From: Acidimicrobiales bacterium
GTDB lineage: Bacteria > Actinomycetota > Acidimicrobiia > Acidimicrobiales > AC-14
DNA: 64,000 nt
Assembly (NCBI GenBank): GCA_025463925.1
Contig: JAODBK010000049.1
Coordinates: 47,535 to 111,534 of the forward strand
Direction of reading: 5' to 3'
Shown here: positions 15,537-24,522 of the stretch, in pieces
Layout of the letters: each line of letters begins with the position of its first letter
Position numbering within the stretch: the stretch's first letter is position 1
Position numbers and translations under genes: made by a program
The notes under the pieces: generated by a model
What the model was told of the DNA's origin: nothing
The model's database searches: none
What the model saw: only the letters and a program-made list of their open reading frames with translations

Positions 15537-17182
15537 CCACGCGCCTCACGACCGGCGGTCCAGCCGAAAGCGAGCGCCGGGCCGAGCGTGCTGCCGGCGG
15601 ACCAGTAGCCCTCGCCGGTGAGCGATGCCACGCAGTTGCCGGCGCCGTACAGCCCGGGAATCGCCGCGCCGCCCGGGCGCAGGACCCGGGCCCGCTCGTC
15701 CACCACCGGGCCGCCGCAGGTGTCGAGCGTCCCGGGTGCGAGGAGGATGCAGTAATAGGGACCGCTGGCCGAGAACGGGCGCATCGTCGCGTTCGGCGTG
15801 CGCTCGCCCGGCCTGGGCACCGAGCCCCATGCGACCTGGATCGGCGTCGATCCCCGCCCGAAGTCGTCGTCGACGCCCCGCTCGGCGAAACCGTTGAACC
15901 GGTTGATGGTGGCCTGCAGGTTGGGCGCGAAGTCGTCAGCGAGGCGCACGCTGGGACCGACGACCGCCCCGCCGCTCGCCCGGTGCGCGATCTCCTGCAG
16001 CCGCCCGTCGATGCGCTGCGCGAGCTCGGCCCAAGTCGCCCCTTGCAGCACATACGGGGACGAATCGCCCGGCATCGGGACCGGGTAGCGGTAGATGTGG
16101 AACTGGTCGTAGTCGGCGACGGCCTGGTCCCAAACCATGAACTGCACGAGGTTCGGATAGTCGTCCGTCGCGGCGTCGAGAGTGAAATGGGACCGCGTGC
16201 GCTCTTGGTACATGGCCTTCTCGCAAGCGACCCGCCGACCGTGTTTGTTGACGATCACCATGCTATCGCCGAAGGGGCAGAAGATGTCCTCGTCCCACTC
16301 GACGAATCCTTCGCGCAGGGTCGGCTCGAGCGCGCTCTGCGACCAGAACGCGTTCGCCAGGTTCCCCATCTCGGCACCGACGCCGGCCGCGATGTCGATG
16401 AAGTCGCCGGTGTTCGTCGGCACCGCGCAGCCGCCGAAGATCGGCCCGCGGAGATAGGACGTCGCTTTTGCCCGGTCATGGGTGAAACCGCCGCTGCCGA
16501 ACACCACGGCGCGGCCACCGATGGCGGACGGGCCGCCGTCGTGTTCGACTTCGACGCCCGTGACGCGGCCGTCACTGGTCACCAGCCCGGTGACTCGATG
16601 GCCCGTACGAATCTCCACGCCCTTGCTCTCGACGAACGCGCGCAGCTGGCGCACGATCTCCGCTCCTGGGAGAACGCCGCTCATGAGGTCCATGTCGGGC
16701 AGGAGTGACCGGCCGTACGGCGCCTTGTTCTCCGCGAGGTCGGCGTGGTACTCGGGGATCGCCCAGTCCACGTCGCCCACCTGCTCGCCGAAGAGCGGCT
16801 GCGGCATCGATCGGAGCGCGCCGATCGCGGCCAGGTCGTCGATGGCGACCGACGCGGTGTCGTAGAAGGCCTCGAGCAGGCGGAAGGCCCGCTCGGGCAG
16901 ACCGAGCCGCGGGGCCTCGGGGTCGTACATGAATGGGTACGAGATGCGCGCCATCAGCTTGACGGCGTCGTCGCGCGGGTCGTCGATGCCGCGCTGGCGG
17001 AGGAACGAGTTGTTGGGCACCCAATACGCGCCCGACGACTTCGCCGTGGTTCCGCCGGGGTCGGCCGCCTTCTCCAACACCACGACGCGGCTGCCGCCGG
17101 CGACGGCGGCTGATGCCGCAGCCATGGCGGCGGCACCCGAGCCGACGACCACGACATCGAATTCACTGACGAAGCCCGGCAT
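15533..17182 (-). CDS. FAD-dependent 3-ketosteroid delta1-dehydrogenase-like oxidoreductase
   Basis: 549 residues. An N-terminal FAD dinucleotide fold has VVVVGSGAAAMAAA and LEKAADPGGTTAKSSGAYW. A central cap domain and a C-terminal FAD segment (GLYGAGNCVAS, GYWSAGSTLGPAL) follow. The active-site segment GPYYCILLAPGTLDTCGG has the paired tyrosines and glycines seen in KstD-type enzymes, which remove hydrogen from C1-C2 of 3-ketosteroids. Related fumarate-reductase-like flavoproteins act on other cyclic ketones, so the exact substrate is uncertain. The ATG has a strong GAAGGGGG site 9 bp upstream. It is the first gene of the minus-strand operon and divergent from the ABC importer. Confidence 0.87.
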   Translation of the reverse strand: MPGFVSEFDVVVVGSGAAAMAAASAAVAGGSRVVVLEKAADPGGTTAKSSGAYWVPNNSFLRQRGIDDPRDDAVKLMARISYPFMYDPEAPRLGLPERAFRLLEAFYDTASVAIDDLAAIGALRSMPQPLFGEQVGDVDWAIPEYHADLAENKAPYGRSLLPDMDLMSGVLPGAEIVRQLRAFVESKGVEIRTGHRVTGLVTSDGRVTGVEVEHDGGPSAIGGRAVVFGSGGFTHDRAKATSYLRGPIFGGCAVPTNTGDFIDIAAGVGAEMGNLANAFWSQSALEPTLREGFVEWDEDIFCPFGDSMVIVNKHGRRVACEKAMYQERTRSHFTLDAATDDYPNLVQFMVWDQAVADYDQFHIYRYPVPMPGDSSPYVLQGATWAELAQRIDGRLQEIAHRASGGAVVGPSVRLADDFAPNLQATINRFNGFAERGVDDDFGRGSTPIQVAWGSVPRPGERTPNATMRPFSASGPYYCILLAPGTLDTCGGPVVDERARVLRPGGAAIPGLYGAGNCVASLTGEGYWSAGSTLGPALAFGWTAGREARG

Positions 17183-17252
17183 CCGGGAGCCCCCTTCTCG
17201 CGATCTGCCGCGAATCGTCGATGAATTCGTACCACGCTTCCATGGGCCAGTT

Positions 17253-17269
17253 CCGTTCAGCGGGAACGG
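17253..17269. promoter_or_regulatory. Palindrome CCGTTC-N5-GAACGG in divergent promoter region
   Basis: Perfect 6-bp arms separated by 5 bp lie in the 175-bp gap between the KstD-like/IclR operon and the ABC importer operon. The position fits an operator for the IclR regulator encoded in the minus-strand operon. No binding motif is known for this protein, so the assignment rests on symmetry and position. Confidence 0.4.
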
Positions 17270-17319
17270 GCTCTTGCGGGCACTTGCGGTTGTTGTCGAT
17301 GGTGAACCGCTGTCGATGC

Positions 17320-17357
17320 GGGTCCCGCGCCCGCTCTACTAGGCAAGAGGGGGACCC
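17320..17357 (+). promoter_or_regulatory. Inverted repeat overlapping the ribosome binding site of the binding-protein gene
   Basis: GGGTCCC (17320-17326) can pair with GGGACCC (17351-17357), which abuts the TTG start at 17358 and includes part of the GAGGGGGA ribosome binding site. The 24-nt loop is long. It may dampen translation or be coincidental. Confidence 0.25.
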
Positions 17358-18716
17358 TTGCGAAAGTTCCGCATGTTTCAGGTCGCGCTGGCCATGGTGC
17401 TCGTCGCCGGGGCCTGTGGCCACAGCAGCAAGAGCAGTACGAGCTCATCGGGCACACAGGCGCCGACGGTGACGACCGGCGGTGCCAACGACATCGCCTC
17501 GGGCGACTTCGGAACACTGAAGGACGTCTGCGGCGCCGGCAGCGCCAAGGGCGCCACCGACGTCGGCGTGACCGACACGGAAATCCATGTCGCCACGATC
17601 TCCGACCCCGGGTTCACCGCCAACCCCGGCCTGAACAAGGAGCTGTTCGACGTTGCCGACGGCTTCGTCGGTTGGTGCAACTCGCTCGGTGGGATCAACG
17701 GGCGGAAGTTGGTGCTCGACAAGCTCGACGCCAAGGTCACCGAGTACAAGGCCCGCATCGACGAGGCCTGCCCGAAGACGCTGGCGCTCGCCGGTGACGG
17801 CTCCGTCGGCGACTTCGCCGGCGCGCAGGCCCGGGTCGATTGCGGTCTCGTCGAGTTCCCGGCCTTCACCGCCTCACCGCCGGCCGCCGACGCGCAGATC
17901 GCGTGGCAGACGCAGCCGAACCCGACCGACCAGCTGAACCCCGGCCCGCCCCTCAAGCTGCTGTCGTCCAAGATCCCCGACAGCTGGACCAACCAGGGCG
18001 GGATGATCTTCGACGTCGCCAAGACGAACCAGGAGCGCAACTGCCAGGGCGTCGCCAAGCTCGGCGGGAAGTGCGTGTACCAGGGCGTGCTCAGTGCGGC
18101 CGGCGAAGCCAGCTACGCGCCGTTCGTGCAGGCGTCCAAGGCGGCCGGCGTGAAGGAGCTCTTCTGGATCGGTGACGAGCACACCGCCACCGCGATCCTC
18201 AAGGCGATGTCGGACCAGAGCGCGTTCCCCGCGGGATTCCTGACGAGCCCGAACCACTACACCGAGTCGTTCGTGAAGCTCGCCGGCTCGTTGGCCGGCC
18301 AGGGAAAGATCTACACCTACTCGCAGAGCGTCCCGTTCGAGGAAGCCGGCACGAACCCGCTGATCGCCAAGTACCTGTCGATCATGAGCAAGTTCTCGCC
18401 GAACGCACCGCACACTGGGCTGGCCGTCACCGGGTTCGACGCGTGGCTGCTGTTCGCCACCAACGCCAAGGCCTGCGGATCCACCTTGACCCGGGCCTGC
18501 CTCTCCGAAAAGGCCGCGACGGTGACGCAGTGGGACGCCGGCGGGCTGCAGACGCCGGCCGACGTGGCCCACAACCGGGTGTCGCCGTGCACCATGTTGC
18601 TCGAGATGACGTCCACCGGTTGGAAGCGCTTCGCTCCTGACTCCGGCTTCGCCTGCGATGCCACGTCGGTCGCCGACATCCCCGGCCTGGGTCTGGGCGC
18701 CAAGAAGAAGGGCTGA
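17358..18716 (+). CDS. ABC importer substrate-binding lipoprotein (LivJ-like)
   Basis: 452 residues, TTG start behind a strong GAGGGGGA site. A lipoprotein signal ends in LVAGAC with C20 as the lipidated cysteine, followed by a Ser/Thr linker. The rest has the periplasmic-binding type I fold of branched-chain amino acid receptors (TDTEIHVATISDPGF, SLGGINGRKL, then two lobes). Extra cysteine pairs suggest disulphides. The genes downstream encode the permease and both ATPases. Given the catabolic neighbours, the ligand may be an aromatic or cyclic carboxylate rather than an amino acid (inference). Confidence 0.9.
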   Translation: MRKFRMFQVALAMVLVAGACGHSSKSSTSSSGTQAPTVTTGGANDIASGDFGTLKDVCGAGSAKGATDVGVTDTEIHVATISDPGFTANPGLNKELFDVADGFVGWCNSLGGINGRKLVLDKLDAKVTEYKARIDEACPKTLALAGDGSVGDFAGAQARVDCGLVEFPAFTASPPAADAQIAWQTQPNPTDQLNPGPPLKLLSSKIPDSWTNQGGMIFDVAKTNQERNCQGVAKLGGKCVYQGVLSAAGEASYAPFVQASKAAGVKELFWIGDEHTATAILKAMSDQSAFPAGFLTSPNHYTESFVKLAGSLAGQGKIYTYSQSVPFEEAGTNPLIAKYLSIMSKFSPNAPHTGLAVTGFDAWLLFATNAKACGSTLTRACLSEKAATVTQWDAGGLQTPADVAHNRVSPCTMLLEMTSTGWKRFAPDSGFACDATSVADIPGLGLGAKKKG

Positions 18717-18728
18717 TCGCACGACGAC

Positions 18729-20726
18729 GTGGATACCTTCCTGACCTACACCGTCTTCGGGCTGTCCACCGCGGCGATCTACGCGGTGGCAGCCAGCGGT
18801 CTGGTCCTGACCTACACCACGTCGGGAATCTTCAACTTCGCCCACGGGGCCATCGGCATGTTCGCCGCCTTCGTCTACTGGCAGCTTCGCTTCCAGTGGG
18901 GGTGGCCGACGCCGGTGGCCCTCGTGGTCGTGCTCTTCGTACTGGCGCCGCTGTTCGGCGCCATCTTGGAAGTCGGCATCATGCGGGGCCTGGAGAAGGC
19001 GTCCGAGGCGGTGCGCGTCGTCGTCGCGGTCGCGGTGCTGTCGGGCCTGGTCGGGTTGGCGTTGTGGATCTGGCCGCCCAACACGGCGCGGCCGTTCTCC
19101 GGGTTCTACCCGGGCAGCAAGATCCACATCGCCGGCGCCGCGGTCACGGCCCATCAGCTCATCAGCATGGGGTGCGCGATCGCGGTCGCGATCGGACTCG
19201 CCCTCATCCTGCGGCGCACGAGAGCCGGTGCCGACATGCGAGCCGTCGTCGACAACCGGGCGTTGCTCGTGGTGTTCGGCGGTCGTCCGGACCGCGTCGC
19301 CGCGCTGAGCTGGGCCATCGGCGCGTCGTTGGCCGCGCTGGCCGGCATCCTCATCGCGCCCGCCCTGCAACTGTCGGTCCTGCCGCTCACCCTGCTGGTC
19401 GTCAATGCGTACGCGGCCGCGATCATCGGCCGCCTCTCGCGGCTCCCGGCGACGTTTGTCGGCGCGCTCATCATCGGCCTGGCCGAGGCCTACGGCGTGG
19501 GCTACCTGTCGTCGCGGGGCGGCTTCTTCGGCGGGATCCGGCCGGCGATCCCCGTCCTCATCCTCTTCGTGGCGCTGCTGGCGCTGCCGCACGCCCGGTT
19601 GCGGGGCCAGCTCTCGCGTCGCAGCCTCGACTGGTTCCCGTCGCCGTCGATGTCGCGGGCCGTCGCGTCCGCGGGCGCGCTGGTCGTCGCCGCGCTGGTG
19701 CTCGGCCCGCACCTCGGCCCGGCCAACCTGTTCACCGCCAACCGGGCGCTCGCGCTCGGGATCGTCGCGCTCTCGCTGGTGCCACTGGTCGGGTACGCCG
19801 GCCAAGTGGCGCTCTGCCAGATGAGCTTCGCGGGCATCGGTGCGCTCGCCATGGCCAACACCGCGCCGGGCGGGAGCCCGCTCGGCTTGGTGGCCGCGTT
19901 CGTCGTGGCCGCGGTGGCCGGCGCGATCGTCGCGTTGCCGGCGCTGCGCCTGCGAGGCATCTACCTGGCGCTCGCGACCGCGGCGTTCGCGGTCGCGCTC
20001 GACCGGTGGGTGTTCATCCAGGACGCCATCCGCCTGTTCGGGCGGAAGATCCCGCTGTTCGGCATCTACTCGGTGAATGTCGCCCGGCCGCGCATCGGCG
20101 GAGTGTCGTTCGGCAGCAACCGGGCGCAGCTCGTGCTCCTCGCGATGGTGTTCGCACTGTTCGCGCTGCTCGTCGTCGCCATCCGACGCTCGGCGTACGG
20201 GCGGATGCTCCTCGCCATGCGCGAGAGCCCGGCGGCGTGCGCGACCCTCGGCCTGCGGCTGACGGTGACCAAGCTCAGTGTGTTCGCGCTGTCGGCGGGC
20301 ATGGCCGGGGTCGGCGGGGCGCTGCTGGGTGGTGTCCACACCGCGGTCGCGGCGGACACCTTCTCCTTCTTCCAGACGCTGCCGGTGCTGCTGCTGGCCG
20401 TCGTCGGCGGCATCGGCACGGTGAACGGCGCGTTCCTCGGCGCGGTGCTGCTCGGACTGTTCCAAGCGGTGGCCCGCATCTTCCCGTCGACCAACAACGT
20501 GATCAACGTCCTGCCCGGCCTAGCCGGCGTCGGCCTGGCCCGCAACCCGGGCGGCCTGGCGTCGGACCTGCACATGGCGGTCGCCGGGCTGCGCGCCGGC
20601 CGGCCGCGCCGGCGACCCGCGGAGTCGGCCGAGGTGCCGGTCGAATGGATCGGGATCGATCGGGCGATCACGCCGGCGGATGTCGCCGCGCTCGACGCCG
20701 CGCTCGGGATGAGCAGCGCCCGATGA
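18729..20726 (+). CDS. Fused LivH-LivM ABC permease
   Basis: 665 residues. The first half (about 1-290) is LivH-like, with GLSTAAIYAVAASGLVLTY and FNFAHGAIGMFAA. The second half (about 310-620) is LivM-like, with ALSLVPLVGYAGQVALCQMSF and GGIGTVNGAFLGAVLLG. Together there are about 16-18 membrane helices. Normally these are separate proteins forming a heterodimer; here one chain supplies both. A short hydrophilic tail after residue 625 may face the cytosol. The GTG start lies 12 bp after the binding-protein stop, and the stop overlaps the ATPase start (ATGA). Confidence 0.9.
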   Translation: MDTFLTYTVFGLSTAAIYAVAASGLVLTYTTSGIFNFAHGAIGMFAAFVYWQLRFQWGWPTPVALVVVLFVLAPLFGAILEVGIMRGLEKASEAVRVVVAVAVLSGLVGLALWIWPPNTARPFSGFYPGSKIHIAGAAVTAHQLISMGCAIAVAIGLALILRRTRAGADMRAVVDNRALLVVFGGRPDRVAALSWAIGASLAALAGILIAPALQLSVLPLTLLVVNAYAAAIIGRLSRLPATFVGALIIGLAEAYGVGYLSSRGGFFGGIRPAIPVLILFVALLALPHARLRGQLSRRSLDWFPSPSMSRAVASAGALVVAALVLGPHLGPANLFTANRALALGIVALSLVPLVGYAGQVALCQMSFAGIGALAMANTAPGGSPLGLVAAFVVAAVAGAIVALPALRLRGIYLALATAAFAVALDRWVFIQDAIRLFGRKIPLFGIYSVNVARPRIGGVSFGSNRAQLVLLAMVFALFALLVVAIRRSAYGRMLLAMRESPAACATLGLRLTVTKLSVFALSAGMAGVGGALLGGVHTAVAADTFSFFQTLPVLLLAVVGGIGTVNGAFLGAVLLGLFQAVARIFPSTNNVINVLPGLAGVGLARNPGGLASDLHMAVAGLRAGRPRRRPAESAEVPVEWIGIDRAITPADVAALDAALGMSSAR

Positions 20727-21469
20727 CCGCGGCCGCGGCCACCCTCGAGGTCGAGAAGATCGAGGTGCGCTTCGGCGGTCTGGTCGTGCTGGCCGGCATC
20801 GACATCGCGGTCGATCGCGGCGAGGTGATCGGTTTGCTCGGGCCCAATGGCGCCGGCAAGTCGACGCTCTTCAACGTCATCAACGGACTGCTGCCGCCGC
20901 ACGCCGGCACGGTGCGGCTCGGCGGCGTCGACGTCACCAAGGCCGGGCCCGACAGCCGCGCCCGCCGAGGCCTGGCCCGCACGTTCCAGAACCTGGAGAC
21001 GTTCGGCGTGTTGACGGTGCGCGAGAACGTGCTCGTCGCGGCCGAGATCAGCCGCCGCTGGTCGGGCCGGCGCACCAGCCCGAGCGCGGTGGCCGACGAG
21101 CTGGTCGAGCGGGTCGGGCTGGCATCGCTGGCATCCGAGCGGGCCGACGCGTTGGCCACCGGGCCAGCCCGGCTCCTGGAGGTCGCGCGCGCCCTGGCGA
21201 CGAGCCCCTCGGTGCTCCTGCTCGACGAGCCGGCGTCGGGGCTCACCGAGCACGAGACCGCGAACCTGCGCGGCCTCCTCATCGAGCTGGCCGCCGACGG
21301 GCTGTCGGTCGTGCTGGTCGACCACAACGCCAACCTGGTGATGTCGGTGAGCCACCGCGTCGCGGTGCTGCACGGCGGCCGCATCCTCACGATCGCGACG
21401 CCCGCCGAGGTCCAAGCGGACCGGCGCGTGCAGGACGCGTACCTCGGTGCACCGGTGGTCAGCGCGTGA
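20723..21469 (+). CDS. ABC transporter ATPase, LivG type, with altered signature motif
   Basis: 248 residues. Walker A is GPNGAGKST, Walker B is VLLLDEPASGL, the Q loop is in TFQNLETF and the H loop is VDHNANLV. The C-loop, usually SYGQQ or SGGQ before the Arg-rich helix, reads ATGPARLLEVARAL here, so the Gly-Gly/Gln core is not conserved. The LivF partner has a normal LSGGEQQ. In heterodimeric importers one degenerate site is tolerated, so the pair may hydrolyse ATP asymmetrically. It is coupled by ATGA to the permease and by GTGA to the next ATPase. Confidence 0.9.
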   Translation: MTAAAATLEVEKIEVRFGGLVVLAGIDIAVDRGEVIGLLGPNGAGKSTLFNVINGLLPPHAGTVRLGGVDVTKAGPDSRARRGLARTFQNLETFGVLTVRENVLVAAEISRRWSGRRTSPSAVADELVERVGLASLASERADALATGPARLLEVARALATSPSVLLLDEPASGLTEHETANLRGLLIELAADGLSVVLVDHNANLVMSVSHRVAVLHGGRILTIATPAEVQADRRVQDAYLGAPVVSA

Positions 21470-22200
21470 GCACGCTCGCGGCGCCGGTCGAGACCGCGCT
21501 CGGCCCGATCCTCGAGCTGCGCGGCATCCACGCCGGCTACCACGGCATCGAGGTGGTGTCGGGCGTCGACCTGTCGGTGCTGCCGGGCGAGATCTACGCG
21601 CTCGTGGGCCCGAACGGCGCCGGCAAGTCGACGACCGTGGCGGTCGCGGCCTGCCTGCACGCGCCGACCGCCGGCGACGTCCTCCTCGGCGGCCGGGTCG
21701 TGAACGGTGCTCGGCCGCAGGATCTCTGCCACCTCGGGGTGTGCCTCGTGCCGGAAGGGCGTTCGGTGTTCCCGAACCTCTCGGTGCACGAGAACCTCTG
21801 GCTGGCGACGCATGCCGGGGTGGCCCTCGACGAGATCGAGAGCCGCGCGTATGGCCGCTTCCCGGTGCTCGGCACCCGGCGCGCGCAACTGGCCGGCACC
21901 CTGTCGGGTGGCGAGCAGCAGATGCTCGCGTTGGCGCGCGCGGTGGCCGTCAACCCGGCGGTGCTGCTGGTCGACGAGCTGTCGATGGGTCTGGCGCCGG
22001 TGATCATCGCCGAGCTCTACGGGTTCATCCGCGAGATCGCGTCGGCGGGCGTCACCGTCGTGCTCGTCGAGCAGTTCGCCCGCACCGTGCTGGGCCTCGC
22101 GGACCGCGCCGCGGTGATGAGCAACGGGAAGATCGTCGGGGCGGGACGGCCCGATGAAGTCGAAGGTGTCCTCGAAGCTGCGTACCTGGGAGCCCTATGA
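21466..22200 (+). CDS. ABC transporter ATPase, LivF type
   Basis: 244 residues with GPNGAGKSTT (Walker A), PEGRSVFPNLSV, the LSGGEQQMLALARA signature, VLLVDELSMGLAP (Walker B) and VEQFA (H loop). This is a standard LivF-family ATPase that energises branched-chain-type import with the LivG-like protein. The GTG start overlaps the previous stop and its own stop overlaps the next ATG, so translation is continuous through this operon. Confidence 0.93.
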   Translation: MSTLAAPVETALGPILELRGIHAGYHGIEVVSGVDLSVLPGEIYALVGPNGAGKSTTVAVAACLHAPTAGDVLLGGRVVNGARPQDLCHLGVCLVPEGRSVFPNLSVHENLWLATHAGVALDEIESRAYGRFPVLGTRRAQLAGTLSGGEQQMLALARAVAVNPAVLLVDELSMGLAPVIIAELYGFIREIASAGVTVVLVEQFARTVLGLADRAAVMSNGKIVGAGRPDEVEGVLEAAYLGAL

Positions 22201-22625
22201 GCGCCGGCACCACTCCTGACCACGACGAACTGCTGACCGGCCACCGAGCCGGCGCGCCGGCGCCGGCGTCACCGACGCGTGCGCAGGCGTTCCGGGACGA
22301 CGTCGCGGCCATGCACCTGCGCGACCCAGCAGCCGGACCCGACCGCCTTCTCAAACGGGCGTCGGTCCTGGCCATGGTGGTCGCCGCGGTCATCGGTGTG
22401 GTGGCGATCATCATGTCGAGCAGCACCAACGACGCGTTGAACCAGCGCGATGCGATCGTCCTGGGCCTGTTCGCGGTGACGTTGTCCGTCATCGGCGCCG
22501 CGGTGTTCGTGCGCTACTCGCTGGCGTCGTTCATGCGGTTCTGGATGGCGCGCCTGACGTTCGAGCAGGCGACGCAGACCGACCGCCTGATCGAGGTCAT
22601 CGATTCGACCCGCCGGGAGGGCTGA
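22197..22625 (+). CDS. Small two-helix membrane protein of unknown function
   Basis: 142 residues. A hydrophilic N-terminal 50 residues with an HLRDPAAGPDRLLKR stretch is followed by two hydrophobic segments (about 54-72 and 84-105) and a charged C-terminal tail (FEQATQTDRLIEVI). It is coupled to the ABC ATPase gene by ATGA and to the following oxidoreductase by TGATG, so it belongs to the transporter operon. No family is recognised. It may be an accessory membrane subunit. Confidence 0.7.
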   Translation: MSAGTTPDHDELLTGHRAGAPAPASPTRAQAFRDDVAAMHLRDPAAGPDRLLKRASVLAMVVAAVIGVVAIIMSSSTNDALNQRDAIVLGLFAVTLSVIGAAVFVRYSLASFMRFWMARLTFEQATQTDRLIEVIDSTRREG

Positions 22626-23743
22626 TGCAGTTCTCGCTGATCTTCGAGGCGCAGGCCACGGCGCCGACGACGGAGACCGAAGGGCCGGTGCTCCTCGAGT
22701 GCGTGGAGCAGGCGGTGTTCGCCGAAGCGATGGGCTTCGACCGGATCTGGGCGGTGGAGCATCACGGCCTCGAGTGGTACGCCCACCTCTCCGCGCCCGA
22801 GGTGTTCCTCAGCTGGGTGGCGGCCCGCACGACCCGCATCCGCATCGGCCACGGCGTGGTGTGCATGCCGTTCGCGTACAACCACCCGGTGCGGGTGGCC
22901 GAGCGGGCCGCGACGTTGGACATCTTGTCCGGCGGCCGGCTGGACCTGGGCGCCGGCCGTGGCGCCACGCCCCACGAGATGTCGCTGATGGGAGTCGACC
23001 CGGACCGCACCGCGGCCGAGGTCGAAGAGGCGCTGCGGATGATCGGCCACATGTGGGTCGAGCCGACGTTCGCGTGGGACGGTCTGCTGAAGATCGAGCC
23101 GCACAAGGTGATCCCGCGCCCGGTCCAGCAGCCGCACCCACCGCTGTTCCTCGCGTGCTCCCACGCCGACACCGTCGTCCGGGCGGCCGAGTACGGCGTC
23201 GGCGCGCTGGTGCTGGGCTTCGGCGGCCCGACGGACATCGGCGATCTGGTGAAGCGGTATCGCGATGCCGCGCTCTCTCGCAGCGGCGACAAGCGAGTCG
23301 CGACCGTCGTCAACGATCACGTCTCGGCGTTGTGCCCGACCATCGTGATGGCCGACCCGGCCGAGGCGGTGCGCATCGGCGCCCGCGGGCAGCGGTTCTT
23401 CGCCGAGTCGGTGGCGCACTACGTCGGTGGGCCCGAGCCGGCCCAGGACACCGGCGACGACGACAATGTCGCCGAGATCGAACGGTCCCGCGATCAGGTC
23501 GTCGAGGTCTTGACGGCGGCCGGCGCGCCGGCGTCGGCCGTCGCGCTCGTGGCACAGCAGTACTCGATCGCCGAGCAGGCCTACGGCGACGCCGGCGCGG
23601 CCATCGACTTCGTCGAGCAGGTGGCCGCAGCTGGCGCCGACGAGGTGATGTGCCTGGTGCAGATGGGCGGCGTCCCCCACTCGGTGTGCATGGAGACGAT
23701 CGAGCGATGGGGTCGCGACGTCATTCCCCGGTTCCGGGCATGA
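22625..23743 (+). CDS. Luciferase-like (LLM class) flavin-dependent oxidoreductase
   Basis: 372 residues, TIM-barrel luciferase-like fold: GFDRIWAVEHHGLEWYA, TTRIRIGHGVVCMPF, HPVRVAERAATLDILSGGRLDLGAGRG. These features fit FMN- or F420-dependent monooxygenases and reductases. HPPLFLACSHADTVVRAAE and the C-terminal GADEVMCLVQMG segment are typical. The enzyme probably oxygenates or reduces an intermediate of the pathway served by the importer. It is coupled to an SDR downstream (ATGA). The cofactor cannot be settled by sequence reading alone. Confidence 0.88.
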   Translation: MQFSLIFEAQATAPTTETEGPVLLECVEQAVFAEAMGFDRIWAVEHHGLEWYAHLSAPEVFLSWVAARTTRIRIGHGVVCMPFAYNHPVRVAERAATLDILSGGRLDLGAGRGATPHEMSLMGVDPDRTAAEVEEALRMIGHMWVEPTFAWDGLLKIEPHKVIPRPVQQPHPPLFLACSHADTVVRAAEYGVGALVLGFGGPTDIGDLVKRYRDAALSRSGDKRVATVVNDHVSALCPTIVMADPAEAVRIGARGQRFFAESVAHYVGGPEPAQDTGDDDNVAEIERSRDQVVEVLTAAGAPASAVALVAQQYSIAEQAYGDAGAAIDFVEQVAAAGADEVMCLVQMGGVPHSVCMETIERWGRDVIPRFRA

Positions 23744-24522
23744 GCGGGCGGCTCGACGGTGAGCGCGCCATCGTCACCGGCGCGGCCCGCGGCATCGGCG
23801 CCGCGGTGGCCCGGCGCTTGGCGTCCGAGGGTGCCGACGTGGTCGTGGCCGATGTGCTGGACGACGACGGCCGCGCCGTGGCTGACGTGATCGGTGGTCG
23901 CTTCCGGCATCTCGACGTCCGCGCCGCCGACGAGTGGGCGGCCGTGGTGGCCGACGCCGAATCGGATGGGCCGCTGACCATTCTCGTGAACAACGCCGGG
24001 ATCATCCGCTACGGCCCGCTCGAGGACATGTCGCCCGACGACTTCCGCATGGTGCTCGACGTCAACCTCGTCGGCACCTTCCTCGGGCTGCGCGCCGCGG
24101 TTCCGGCGATGCGGCGCGCCGGCCGCGGCGCGATCGTGAACCTGTCGTCGACGTGTGGACTGCACGGCTCGCCCTTCCTCGCGGCGTACACCGCGAGCAA
24201 GTGGGGCATCCGCGGCCTCACCAAGACCGCGGCCATCGAGCTGGCGCGAGCCGGCATCCGCGTGAACTCCGTGCACCCGGGCGCGGTCGACACCGCGATG
24301 ACCCGCGGCGAGTCGCCGCCGGGTGAGATCGAGGCGGTGGTGGCTCGCAACGTCCCGATCGGCCGCATGGCCGCGCCCGACGAGGTGGCCGGCATGGTGG
24401 CGTACCTCGTCTCGAGCGAGAGCGCGTTCTGCACCGGCGGCGAGTACGCGATCGACGGCGGCTACACCGCGGGCGACCACTTCATCCTCGATTGGGCCGC
24501 CGACGAGCGCGTCGCCCCGTGA
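23740..24522 (+). CDS. SDR-family dehydrogenase (hydroxysteroid-dehydrogenase-like)
   Basis: 260 residues. TGAARGIG binds NAD(P), NNAG and the catalytic Ser (NLSST), Tyr and Lys (YTASKWG) are intact, and DGGYTAG is the usual C-terminal element. D41-type acidic residues after the second strand (VVVADVLDDD) favour NAD(H). The sequence resembles 3-alpha/20-beta-hydroxysteroid dehydrogenases, but SDR substrate prediction is weak. It is translationally coupled on both sides, between the luciferase-like enzyme and the esterase. Confidence 0.9.
   Translation: MSGRLDGERAIVTGAARGIGAAVARRLASEGADVVVADVLDDDGRAVADVIGGRFRHLDVRAADEWAAVVADAESDGPLTILVNNAGIIRYGPLEDMSPDDFRMVLDVNLVGTFLGLRAAVPAMRRAGRGAIVNLSSTCGLHGSPFLAAYTASKWGIRGLTKTAAIELARAGIRVNSVHPGAVDTAMTRGESPPGEIEAVVARNVPIGRMAAPDEVAGMVAYLVSSESAFCTGGEYAIDGGYTAGDHFILDWAADERVAP

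Noticed and set aside
17294..17318. Direct repeat TGTCGATG spaced 17 bp in the importer upstream region
   Set aside because: Two 8-bp matches rich in CG dinucleotides are expected by chance at this composition, and no promoter hexamers fit around them.
17874..20465. An 863-codon minus-strand frame over the binding-protein and permease genes
   Set aside because: It is an antisense shadow: low-complexity Gln/Arg/Asp-rich translation and no domain, while the plus strand encodes a lipoprotein and a polytopic permease.
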